Part shown: positions 1-10,605 of the stretch, in pieces
Position numbering within the stretch: position 1 is the first letter of the stretch
Layout: each line of letters opens with the position of its first letter
NCBI GenBank assembly: GCA_963682055.1
Contig: OY821748.1
Coordinates: 33,029,661-33,093,660 of the forward strand
Direction of reading: 5' to 3'
Source of the DNA: Primula veris
Taxonomy: Eukaryota > Streptophyta > Magnoliopsida > Ericales > Primulaceae
Length of the DNA: 64,000 nucleotides
The notes under the pieces: model-generated
The model's input: the letters and a program-made list of their open reading frames with translations, nothing else
What the model was told of the DNA's origin: nothing
The model's database searches: none
Program-made: the position numbers and the translations under genes

Positions 1-848
1 AGAATTTCTTTTGTAAGTGAAACCATATATATATATGAAAATTATACCCGATAACATTAAACAATCCTAGTCAATTTTTTTTGAATACGTGTCAAAAAAA
101 TTATATTACTACTTAAAACGCATCCCATCTGATTCTCAACAGTAATTAATATATTAATTATTCTAGTTATTCATTTATACATATCGTTTATTTGTGTTTC
201 TATTAAAAAACTTGTGGTCAAATTTTGACATTAACATGTATAAAAAAAAAAAAAATGACATAACAGGTCATGTCACGCCACGTAATAAAAACTTAAGCTA
301 CTAAAAACTCAAATAAAAATATATTAATTAAAATAAAAAAAAATATTAAATTTAAAAATATAACCAAGTAAAATTCATATAAAAATATATTATAAATAGT
401 ACTATGTGGATCCATTAAATCTCATGACAAATTATGGTCCCACCATCCATTAAACAGTCTGTGTGACACATGACAAGTACTGAATACCAGTAGACCATCT
501 AAACCGTAGCTCAAATTTGCAGTTTTGGTCTGTGATAATTATAGGCAATCTGCATGAATCAGATGCCACAATAAAATCGATAAACATATAGGGCCGATGT
601 AGACAATTGGAGGCCCTACAAAGAGAGTTGACTTGATGGAAAAAATCTTACAAATATAGAATTATCCATGGTGGTCAACTAACGAATTTGAGCTTCATTT
701 ATGTTCCTAGCACAAGATAATTTGCATTGTTCTTAATTTATTTGGAAATTTATGGGACGAGTTTCAGAATGGTATATTTTTTTCCATTCGAAACCCATAG
801 TTAATAAGAATGAAAATTGGCCGAAAAGTCGTTGAAAGCTGATAGCTT
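1..848. other. AT-rich intergenic DNA, no gene seen
   Basis: AT-rich sequence with short homopolymer runs and no open frame of interest on either strand. No domain, RNA gene or clear terminal repeat was recognised. It ends at the 8-bp target duplication of the hAT-like element. Confidence 0.6.
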
Positions 849-1002
849 AAAGCTAGAGCTGGCGATCTTGACCGGGTACCCATTACCAAACATTTCGGGT
901 TTTAGTTGGGTTCGGTCGGTTTTTTTTTAGAAAAAATTAGGCAGAATAACTGTGCAATACCCAGATGTACGACTGTTCTATTGGTTTCGGTCTTCTGATG
1001 TG

Positions 1003-1378
1003 GGAAGCAGGGTGCCTGACTATGAGTCAGGGTGACTCAGAATTCAAAATTGTCTTTAAAACGCTCAATTTTATTTTAATTGTCTTTGATTTTTAAAGTC
1101 AAAATTATGTAAAATTTACATAATTCAATTAAATCAAGTTATAACTATTATTTGAAAATTTTGAATATTATATATGTAGTATACACACATATTATAAATA
1201 TGTATACGTAAATATAATAATATATACATACAAAGTGTTGTTTGTTGTTTGTTGTTTATTTTCGTATTTATAAGTTTTACATAATTTTGACTTTAAAAAT
1301 CAAAGACAATTAAAATAAAATTGAACGTTTTAAAGACAATTTTGTACTCTAAGTCACCCTGACGAGGCACCTGCTTCC
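1003..1378. mobile_element. Mutator-like MITE with long inverted repeats
   Basis: The left arm (1003 to about 1118) and right arm (about 1270-1378) are near-perfect inverted complements beginning GGAAGCAGG(G)TGCC. The element is 376 bp and its centre is AT-rich. It is flanked by 9-bp direct repeats, TCTGATGTG at 994-1002 and TTTGATGTG at 1379-1387, with one mismatch. A 9-bp duplication with long terminal repeats is characteristic of Mutator-like elements. It lies inside the hAT-like element and so inserted after it. Confidence 0.75.
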
Positions 1379-1456
1379 TTTGATGTGACATGTTAACCAA
1401 CTTTGAGATTTTTTTTAAGTTTGTAAATTGTGTACTTCATAAAAAAAACTTGTACT

Positions 1457-1677
1457 TGTTGTGTGACATATTAGCTCGTTATAGATATATATAGAGATAT
1501 GTATAGATATAGAGAGAGGTATGAGAGACAATAAGGGAGACTTTATTAATCAGAATGTATGAATATAAGTGGACCCTAACCTTCTTTATATACTAGAGGT
1601 TAGGGTTATACAAGATAGAAAACCCAACTTAGGCCCACTATGAGTAAGGCCCAATAGTCCAATAATATCTTACAACA
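1457..1677 (-). repeat. 3' LTR of copia E1
   Basis: This 221-bp terminal repeat is matched by 8363-8583 with one difference. It starts TGTTGTGTGACATATT and ends CTTACAACA on the plus strand. GTACT flanks it outside at 1452-1456. Confidence 0.93.
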
Positions 1678-2189
1678 CTCCCCTTTTGGACGTCTTGAAT
1701 TCTTCGTCTTCATACAGTCAATCTGAGTCGAGTTCATTCGCAGTGCTAAACACATAAAAACCTTAGGGCCGGAAAACCCAGTGTGGGACAAAACCGGTAC
1801 CTAGGAGAAACTGTGTAACCGAATGATATAGGCCGAAATATCATGTAAGTAACTAACCACAAAACAGTGTGCCTCATCAAAACCTTGCCAGAGCAAACCC
1901 AATGGGAAAATCTCTGATCGAAGCAAAAAGAGTGCAACAATGGTAGTAGTAGGGATCAACCACAAAACAGGTGCCTCATCAAAACCTTGCTAGAGTAAAC
2001 CCAGTGGGAAAAAATCTCTAGTCGAAGGACAAAAGAGTACACAGTGGTAAGAAGTATACAACAGGATACTCCCCCTAATTTTGGCAATCTTAAGTGAGAT
2101 AAGATGGGAACGTGTCTCGCTAAAAACCTTTCCAAGGAAAACCCAGTGGGAAAAAACCTTGGTCTAAGGACAAAAAGAGTACACGAGCA

Positions 2190-2440
2190 TGCGACTGGAT
2201 GCTCCCCCTCACTTGCACACGACAGGGTGCGAGGATTTCGACTAAGTAGTAATTAGTGCAATAAGCATTCACTTGGATGCTCCCCCTCACTTGCACACGA
2301 CTGGGTGCAATGATTTCATATTCGAATAAAGAGTACAAGCATTCGACTGGATGCTTCATTTACTTGCACACGACTGGATGCAAGAAAATCTAACCTAGAA
2401 TAGAACGAGCATTCAACTGGATGCTCTTAAACTTCATATG
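2190..2440 (-). repeat. Reiterated 3' non-coding repeats of E1
   Basis: A unit of about 75-80 bp with the strings ACTGGATGCTCCCCCTCACT and TTGCACACGAC recurs three to four times with decay. Just to the left (1750-2170) another motif recurs in which AAACCCA(G/A)TGGGAAAA is followed by a short spacer. The intact element E2 carries fewer copies of the first unit (near 39163-39210) and the same second motif (38740-39130), so these are features of the 3' non-coding region rather than random sequence. Confidence 0.7.
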
Positions 2441-2479
2441 TGAAGATTTATTTCGGCAAGAAATGCTAAATAGCATAAT

Positions 2480-5400
2480 CTAGTCATGTCTCTCTTGATC
2501 GATAACAACAAGTTGTCCTCAAATAAGACAAGTGTTTTATCTGAATCGTCAGACAGAGCATATGTAATTCAAATATGGCTAATACGAGCTCGAAGCCATA
2601 TACACTCTCTAGTCGTCTCATAGAGCACGAGTAGATCAGAGTGATTCGTTTGGAGTCATTCCAAGACCTCCAATATATTGCCTTATTCCTAATGGTAAAG
2701 ACAGACCATGTTAGAAATATCCCTTATGCGGGTCTGATAAGTAACCGGCATCGGTATAACCGAAAAAAGGGTTGCGTTAATTCGAGTACCGAAGGGGGTA
2801 GGTACACTCGATGATGCAAATGGGATAAGACAAGCCCTCATCCACAGTTACCTTAAGGTAATGGGAAAATGTCTTTTATGCCATTTCGATGGCAGCGTGT
2901 TAGCGCGATGCTGTGTCGAGCTATACCATTCACAGCAGACAAGATGTTCGTCCTAGTACATTAGACCAAGTACAATGATGCGCTTATTGTACTTAGATAT
3001 GAACATCATGGTTCAATATCTCTATGTCGTCTCATCAGGGACGGACCGGGTCTATATCAATGTCTAGTGATCGAACGATCATGGGAGAATCTGACGATTT
3101 AGCGTCATAATGACTAAAACGTCATAACACCTTCTGGGTGTAGTCTGAATCATGGACTTAGATTCAATCTTACGGGACTCGATCATCAGGCCGAGTCACT
3201 ACCGATTCTTCCCAAGATCCTTCATCTCGAAGGCAAATCCAAAAATGGATCGCGTAATAAAACACGCAAGGGCATAATACTTGTTCAAGTATCCCAAGCT
3301 CATCAAGTACTCACTTAGGCGGGTATACCACATCCGCTCGGATTATATTAATCCATATAGTGAACGTCTCATTTAATTGAGATCGTGTTCCGTGGTCAGG
3401 AACTACTTGATTAAAGCATTATGAAGTCACACAGATACCTTCATCTATATCACTTTGTCTAAATCCCCATAGAGATAAAACCGTGACCACATTCATGGCT
3501 GCATTACTCAGTTTTTCGGAAACTACTAAACTGGTAAAGTAGGGGACTATTATAATGTCCATTACGAGGAAATCAACCATCTCGTAATCAATTCCAAGGT
3601 GTGAGAGAAGTCTTGCGCTACTAGGCGAGCATTCTACAATCTCATTATTCTCATCACCTTTCCTTACGAATAACCAAATAAACGAACTCGTTTAACATTG
3701 GTGGTGTTGGAGCTACAGGTCCGAACACACTTTCGCTAAGGAGTCTACTTGGATTGTAAGTTTCCATTAGGTCAGTCTATTCTACGTTGACTTCAGGCAA
3801 CGGTACATGGTTCTCTGTCATAATTTGTTCATATTATCAGTCGTCACCGAATATATGAACAAGTAATCAATGAAAGTCTCGTTTCGCTTCAATATCGTCT
3901 AAGATATCATGATCGACAGATATTTCGAGATTCTTAAGATGAGGAGGAAATCACACATCTCCTTGATCCTTTATAATCTCGTGCAACAAACGAGTTTTAG
4001 TTCACCACCTCTGGGGCTGAACGAATTAAGAACCGGTCAACTTCCTCATATCTTGGGAAGGACGACAGACTGACGGCCGACGGCAGCGTCCTTTGCTTGG
4101 CGGGTTCGGCCAAAGCAACGTGTTACGACAGGAACACGGCGTCCGACAGGGACGTCTATCCTTGCAAGCATTTTGCAGCAGGTATAAATGATCTCATGAC
4201 ATCTCATAAAGTTATTAAATGCGTCTGGAATTTAGTTCGACTTGAGGGAGTTTATGCACTTACTTATCACTAAGTGCAGTTTTGGGGATCAAGCTAAGAC
4301 TGAGTGGGTTATGCCACGTTACTTCACGTCATTCCTTATCAACGGTAACGTGCAAATATCCCCCTAACGACGGGGAGAACAGTCTTAGCGATGTCACTTG
4401 CGCATATCATGCGGTAAAGAGATCGCTTGCTAAGGTCACTCTATCAAATGATAGGCAGGAGATTAATAATCGACTTATGTCCCCTTTAGAGGTCCATATT
4501 TTTAACGCTAGAGCGGCTCAATCAAAATATTAATTAATCACTCTAAACACGCGTTAATATGAGACTTCTGACTCATAACCAGTAACCAGCTGGTACGCAC
4601 ATGGTGTTTGAGTGTCTATGGGCCTCATAACGGACCAATGCAGCAAAATAGCATAACCCCACACGGAAATATAAATCTTGGTGCGCAAGACCAAGAAATG
4701 CGTGCAATCATTTGCAGTCGCATCATCAAACTTTCCGTGAGTCCATTTGGGTCTGAACATAATCGACAGGATGTTCAATTTCAATTTCCAAACTCAAGTA
4801 ATTCAAATCGAAATTTTGATTATTACTCTTCGGAATTATCAAGTCGACTAGACTTTTCAGGATAATCCGGATCATGAGCCATCAACTTAATGATAGGGCT
4901 AAAAGTTTGGAAAGTGCTGCATTTATGTGGACAACATTAAAATGTGACCATATTGTCGTTGCATCAACCATAACCATTTATATTTATGGTCCGTCTTATG
5001 GTTGGATAAGTCCACAATAACTCCTTCAATTCTTTACAAGAATTCTACGAGTTCATTTCGTGATCTTTACACATACTAGTCTTTCAAAGTGAGCATTAAT
5101 GGCATGAATTTCGGATTAATCGCGAAATATATTCTCAGAGAGAATCCAAATACGATGCGATTATAAATCAAGCATCGTCTTTTGACCCGGGAATATCTCA
5201 TCCGGTCAATGCCACAATATCAAAATGCTCTTATCAATCGACGACAGGCGAATGATAGTACAGACAATCATGTCTTAGCATCTAAATCATTTATCATTTC
5301 GGCGACAGGCGAAATGATAAGGTAACTTTAAATGCTTTAAAGAATGTGGTAGCAACCACTTGAAAGACATTTCAACTCCTCTAAAATACGCTTTTGGTCG

Positions 5401-5710
5401 TATTGAATGGAGGCTATGTAAAGAAATTTTAATTCTTTCATGAGCTATTACCAGATAACACTGGTTTTCTCGAATATTTTATAACTCAACAAGGTACGGC
5501 AGGACCTACATGAGTATAAGACTTCATATTTGACAAATCAATTGGTTTTACCAAAGATTTCGATTTTGGAACGACAGGTCCAGAATCATTGTCACTGAGT
5601 ACTCTTTTAGGTAAATAGTTCGTGAAATCATGTGGTACACTGTTACCCACTATTTTCAAAAAAAATCAACTACCCCACAAGTATTGCCTAAAATTTCATA
5701 ATTTAAAGTC
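2480..5710 (-). pseudogene. Degenerate copia pol (E1)
   Basis: The stretch aligns by eye, on the minus strand, with the intact pol at 39231-42800. The RNase H region falls near 2550-3000, reverse transcriptase near 3000-3850 and integrase to protease near 4500-5700. Many stops and frameshifts remain, and no open segment exceeds about 80 codons. Around 5240-5330 a duplicated GCGAATGATA-type segment of roughly 75 bp is present that the intact pol lacks, while the copy at 47612-54859 has it. The element cannot make its own enzymes. Confidence 0.8.
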
Positions 5711-5889
5711 TGGTCACATTTTTCAAAGGAGTTTGCTCAAAACACTTTAAATTATTTCGAGAAATTTCGTAAACAGGCAAACCATAATCCAAAAGTATGG
5801 TCCAAATGGAAAAATAATAATCCAAATGGAAAACATAATCCAGATGAGCGAAAAAATGACTCAATGATTTATCAAAATCTATAAAGAAA

Positions 5890-6760
5890 GGTATCAAACT
5901 CATTTGAGCCACAAAATCGGGGGTCTCAAGAGTTTCCTTTCAGTTAGCTTTAACCACATTAGCATCGGTTTTTGCATCTTTGTAATAGTTTTGAACTATT
6001 TAAGGAGTAACCGTGCATGACCTTTGTCTTTATAGCATAGAGTTACCTCATTGAGCATTATCTCTTGCTTTGTGACAACGGGCCATATTGTTCCTTTCAA
6101 TTACTATCTTGGAGCCACAGGTTTTTGATTTTGACGATTGTCTAAAATCTCGCTTGGCTAGGCGATTCATCGGGATCGCGACAGTTCGAGACAAATAACA
6201 CTTGTCTCGGTTCTCGATTCGTGGAAAAAAAATGTACACGAAGAGCATTAATATCAGGCAAACAATTCGCCATTGACCCAATAGGATTAAAACTACTCAC
6301 CGGGGTAATTTTCTTATCCAATAACAGATGGGCGATAAAGGAACATTGTGAATATAAATTCACGATACTGCTTATGGAATACAATTTCCAAGCTAGTATT
6401 TTGGTGAAGGATAGTTCCAATATGTCAATTTCAGACACTTGTTCACCATAGACGTCATCACGTCTCAAATGTGGCGGCGGAATAAAATCAACGCCTTAGC
6501 ATTCATCCTGAGGGTAAGAACAAACTCATGTTTTACTCATCAAAGATGGCATCCAAAAAAAAATTTTGGGCATCACATTTTCACACATCAGGGTGACTAA
6601 CATGTGGTGACGGAATAACATCAACGTCTAAACAGTCATTTCGCAAGTATGTTTTACGATTTTTCTCATCATAGATGGCATCCAACATTTGTTGGGAGTT
6701 CTGGATTATTTTTCATATAAAACGACTGGTTTATATGTTTATGGTTTGCACAAGCACAAA
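5890..6760 (-). pseudogene. Degenerate copia gag (E1)
   Basis: Homology to the intact gag at 43029-44024 is recognisable, for example around the zinc-knuckle region near 6020-6150 and the N-terminal region near 6540-6690. The latter contains two copies of a GATGGCATCCAA segment. Frames are broken throughout. The same duplicated N-terminal arrangement appears at 16910-17060 and 49340-49500, so the lesion predates these copies. Confidence 0.72.
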
Positions 6761-8362
6761 CTTTTTTTTCGAAACGACAGGTTCGAAAACATTAGTTTTG
6801 CTTTTCATGTGAATCGGTTCTCATTGATCGAACGACGGGTCGATACTGAAACACCAATTCAGCGAAACATACATCACTATATAAACACACTCGGGGAAAT
6901 TATTATTTAGTCAACCCCTTTCGGTAGCTCTATTTGAACACGACCAGGAAAGACAGTGAGGGGGGTGGGCACGAATGCCTCTTAAAAACCGACCTCATTA
7001 GGAGAACGACTTCCACCTTTATCTTTCCTAGACATCGTATCCAAATAGGTGAGCCTATTTGGGGAAGATTATAATTTTTCCAACTTAAATGTGAATATAT
7101 ATGATTTTCGCATTTTATATATGGCAATAATATTAACAGCATAGAGAATATCTATCTAGATTAACCACACATATATAAACAGGCAGTAAATATATTTTAG
7201 GATCTATCTAATCATGCAGGAGATTTGGTGTTATAAATAAATCAATTTAATATTATCAATCAATCCATAAAGATTCTAACATATCAAATCAAATCAATTA
7301 GATCAAATCCAATAATTTACTGACATATGTGATATTTATATATGATAATATCAAAAGATATGATTACGCTAACAAGATATCAATCAATTATCTATGTTTA
7401 TCGCCATATGAATAATTCTATACATGGTAACTAAATCATTCATGTATATAATATATTTTATTTACCAATTTACAATACACACACAGGTTAAATACATGGT
7501 AATTCACAAGATTAATTATATCATGAAATCAAATATTAATCATCGTAACAATTTATATAACAAATCACATTCACAAGATTTGATTCAATATTTATGATAC
7601 GACTGCCATATGCATACATTACATACATGGTAACTTAAAAAATACTCAAAACTATCCACGTGCTACTGGGAAAGTATCTATACGCAAAATTATGAGGTAG
7701 AAACCTGTGTTCGCCTTAATTGATTAGGATAAATACAAATGATTCCAATTTTACTTGTAAAATCAATAGCAGTGTGAGTACTAGCAATATCAATATGTTT
7801 CTTTTACCAGTATATATAGTTTCACTATAACATGTGGTTAGGGCTACAATTAATAGCATAGTAACATGCAATATCTATTATCCCATTAACATATGAGATT
7901 TACATACAGCTCATAATTAAACATGTGATACTATACAAATTCTAACACCATCAGGGTATACATGGGTGTATGTTAGTTCCGATTGATATAATAAAAACAC
8001 AACTGGGTATTTTGTGTTGCAATCAAAGTTTCAGTATTATCAACTATGACGTGTTCTACAAAAATCACACACATAGTTATACTATTTCATATAAGCATGC
8101 ATGTATATTTTTACAACTATCATTAGTCAGACCAATCCATGATGGCATGCAATTTAAGTTCATAATATTAATAGACATACATCCGCTATTTTAATTGCAA
8201 GAAGGATAAAATATTATACCGTACGCCATGTATTTTGGAAAGGTCGATTGAACACCAAAAAAAACTTCAGAGTTTGGCCGTATGTTTATAACCCAGTATT
8301 CGAGATGTTCTTTGAACAAATATCACAATATTCTATTCTGCGCGAGCAAAGTGCCGATAACG
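6760..8362 (-). other. E1 5' untranslated region and primer-binding zone
   Basis: AT-rich leader between the gag relic and the 5' LTR, homologous to 44025-45706 of the intact element. The plus-strand string GTGCCGATAACG at 8351-8362 abuts the LTR. Its complement CGTTATCGGCAC is also found directly after the 5' LTR of E3 and, with one change, of E2. It sits where a primer-binding site should be. It does not match the usual plant copia TGGTATCAGAGC, so the primer is uncertain. Confidence 0.6.
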
Positions 8363-8583
8363 TGTTGTGTGACATATTAGCTCGTTATAGATATATATAG
8401 AGATATGTATAGATATAGAGAGAGGTATGAGAGACAATAAGGGAGACTTTATTAATCAGAATGTATGAATATAAGTGGACCCTAACCTTCTTTATATACT
8501 AGAGGTCAGGGTTATACAAGATAGAAAACCCAACTTAGGCCCACTATGAGTAAGGCCCAATAGTCCAATAATATCTTACAACA
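8363..8583 (-). repeat. 5' LTR of copia E1 with TATA box
   Basis: This 221-bp repeat is the partner of 1457-1677. On the minus strand a TATATAAAG box lies at 8490-8498, which would direct genomic RNA synthesis. Duplication GTACT follows at 8584-8588. Confidence 0.93.
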
Positions 8584-8752
8584 GTACTTTATTTGTTTGT
8601 TATTAAACTAGTTTTCTTTTGTAGTAAAAAATTTCGTTAGAAATTTTTATATAAGAAAATATGTAAACCATAAAACTTCTAAATTAAAAGAAAATTCAAA
8701 ATGTATTAACAATGATGAACCTCTTTTAAAACAATGAAACTTATAAATTTCG

Positions 8753-8754
<2 letters not shown>

Positions 8755-8805
<51 letters not shown>

Positions 8806-8816
8806 TTTTTTAAAAG

Positions 8817-8850
<34 letters not shown>
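8755..8850. repeat. Two (TA)n microsatellites
   Basis: (TA)n spans 8755-8801 and again 8822-8850, separated by a short T/A-rich segment. They lie inside the right part of the hAT-like element. They give rise to spurious Tyr-Ile repeat open frames on both strands. Confidence 0.95.
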
Positions 8851-8853
<3 letters not shown>

Positions 8854-9075
8854 TGGTTACTTTTCGGTTATCGTCCTGGTTTTAATAATTCGCTTTTCGG
8901 TTACGGTTTTTCGGTCGGTTTGTTTTAGTTTAAAAAACCAAACCCTGATCGTAACCATCGGTCTAGGTTCGGCCAAAAATTCTTTCCAGCTTAAAGCGGT
9001 TATCGGTTTTTCGGATTTGAAGTGGGTTACGGTTGGGTTTCCGGTCTTGGTTTTATTTGCCACCTCTAAAGCTAG

Positions 9076-9795
9076 GGAATTTTTTAAAACTATTATTTAC
9101 TTTAGAGTGGGCAAGGGTAGTAACATCTCTTTATGATATGATAATTGGCTTAAGGTTGAGGAGAAGTTTGAATCTGTTCCGTTCGGATATTGATCGGTCT
9201 TGGTTTGACATGGTTTATGCGTTATTGGTTCCCGGAAGAATTAATATCTCCATTCTAAAGCCCTTCTCATTGATACTAGGTTTAATCTTAAAGAAAAGCT
9301 TGCTGCTATTATTAACTATTGATAATAATAGGTTTAAAGATTAAAAATCATGGTAAACCCCCCTCCCTAATGTTAATGCCATTATGACTCAAATTCATTT
9401 TACTATCAAAATTGTCATATCAAAATTGTAAAAAGGAACATATCAAAATTGTCACCGATGACTATTACTGGTCATAAATGAAAATGCTTGTAGACTGTCA
9501 AAAATAGATCCAAGTTGTTGCTACACTATTTTGATGTCAAAAGGAAGACCTCCATTTGCTTAAAACCGACCTCCTCTGTTTGGGGGACTTTCTTTATTGC
9601 CAAACAATCTGTTTATTAGCTTTTCTAACTACTTATATCTTGATTTCTAACTTATAATGTAGTTTTTAGTTGTCTGGTTCGTTTTTTTTTTTTTTTTTAT
9701 ATTTCCTTAGCCTTAGCTAGCTTATTGTGCTATGCATGGTATACTCTTATTTCTTGCTTTTTTCTAATATAAACTTGCCTTCCAAAAAAAAAAAT
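9076..9795 (+). pseudogene. LINE (non-LTR retrotransposon) 3'-end relic
   Basis: Around 9100-9190 the translation contains RVGKGSNISLYD and, after a frameshift, DNWLKVEEKF. This matches the (V/I)GNG..ISLWYDNWL signature that follows the reverse transcriptase in plant LINEs. The segment ends near 9765-9795 with TCTAATATAAACTTGCC and an A run, like a LINE 3' untranslated region and tail. The 5' portion is missing, which is typical of truncated integration. No long frame survives. Confidence 0.55.
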
Positions 9796-9974
9796 TGTTA
9801 AAAGCTTACAACTTGTAAATTGAAAAGTTGAAAAAACCTTAAAAGTGTGGTTTAGAACCAAGAAAATGTCACGGAAAAAAAAATACATATGAAATAATTT
9901 TTCAGTTATTTATTTGAAAAGTTGGAAAAACAACGAGAAAATGAACACAAGAGAGTCAAAGTGCACAAGGGAGG

Positions 9975-10526
9975 TGATAGAACACAAAAATTAGACCCGA
10001 ATATATCTATTCGGGTATGAGTTGACCCAAACATTGCTAGAGGATATCCAATGCTTAAGTAATAAGACCCAATGATGTTCCACAATAAAATATCTCAGCC
10101 CAATTAGTGATGACCTACATGGGAAAAGCCCATGAGGGGACGCATGAAATGGAGACACTTGTCAACATGCTATGACGCATAAATGCCTATAAATAGCCAA
10201 GTACCCTCACCAAAAGAGGGACCACAAATCTGTCTGAAAAAATATAGAGAGAAGAAGAGAAAAAAGAGAAACTAGTCAGATCCTGTCTCACTAGAAAACA
10301 AACCGAGCAAGACTAAAGACCGTACACCGAAGAGAAGAACAAGACCAAGATCAAGATTAAATTATCAAGTCGAGCACAATTGTAATAGGAAACTGTAATC
10401 CGAACAAGAGTAATACCGAGCAATAATAAAGATCAACGAAGTGTTCAATAATTACTGTCTTTCACTTGATTAAATTATTATTGTTGAAAAGCATAACACC
10501 AACCCATCAAAGTTATTGCTCTATCA
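9975..10526 (+). repeat. 5' LTR of the Tat-like gypsy element
   Basis: The 552-bp segment begins TGATAG and ends CTATCA, a perfect 6-bp inverted end. It is followed two bases later by a primer-binding site. A plausible TATA string (CTATAAATAG) lies near 10190. There is no partner LTR, so its age cannot be judged from LTR divergence. Confidence 0.8.
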
Positions 10527-10528
10527 AA

Positions 10529-10543
10529 TGGCGCCGTCTCCGG
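10529..10543 (+). other. Gypsy primer-binding site
   Basis: TGGCGCCGTCTCCGG directly follows the LTR. The TGGCGCCG start is the usual form of the tRNA-complementary site in plant Tat/Athila gypsy elements. It fixes the LTR boundary and the plus orientation. Confidence 0.8.
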
Positions 10544-10605
10544 TCTTCATCTAGTTCTTAACTAGTTTCGAAGTCAAATACCCATACTCTATCAGGCGAG
10601 CAACA

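Larger units (their letters stand above)
1457..8583 (-). mobile_element. Ty1/copia element E1, coding-dead with near-identical LTRs
   Basis: The two 221-bp LTRs (1457-1677 and 8363-8583) begin TGTTG and end CAACA. They differ at one base by eye, T versus C in the GAGGT(T/C)AGGG string. The 5-bp duplication GTACT lies at 1452-1456 and 8584-8588. The element reads on the minus strand: the 5' LTR is at 8363-8583, and a purine tract (minus AAAAGGGGAG) abuts the 3' LTR at 1678-1688. The interior is homologous to the intact element at 38446-45906, but gag and pol are shredded by stops, frameshifts and indels. It carries segments found in the copies at 47612-54859 and 16618-17924 but not in the intact one. 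It therefore looks like a non-autonomous member moved in trans. Confidence 0.9.
849..9075. mobile_element. Non-autonomous hAT-like element, host of nested insertions
   Basis: The 8-bp sequence AAAGCTAG occurs at 849-856 and again at 9068-9075. Just inside are imperfect inverted ends: AGCTGGCGA on the left, and on the right a sequence whose complement reads AGAGGTGGCAAA. The inner DNA at 880-930 and 8850-9060 is rich in GGTTCGGT/TTTTCGGTT strings of the kind seen in plant hAT MITEs. An 8-bp duplication is the hAT hallmark. Removing the nested MULE-like MITE (1003-1378) and the copia element (1457-8583, plus one 5-bp duplication) leaves an element of about 0.7 kb with no transposase. The left terminus is diverged, so the family assignment rests mainly on duplication length and the right terminus. 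Confidence 0.62.

Noticed and set aside
8647..8928. Open frames rich in Tyr-Ile on both strands
   Set aside because: They are translations of the (TA)n microsatellites and have no gene-like features.
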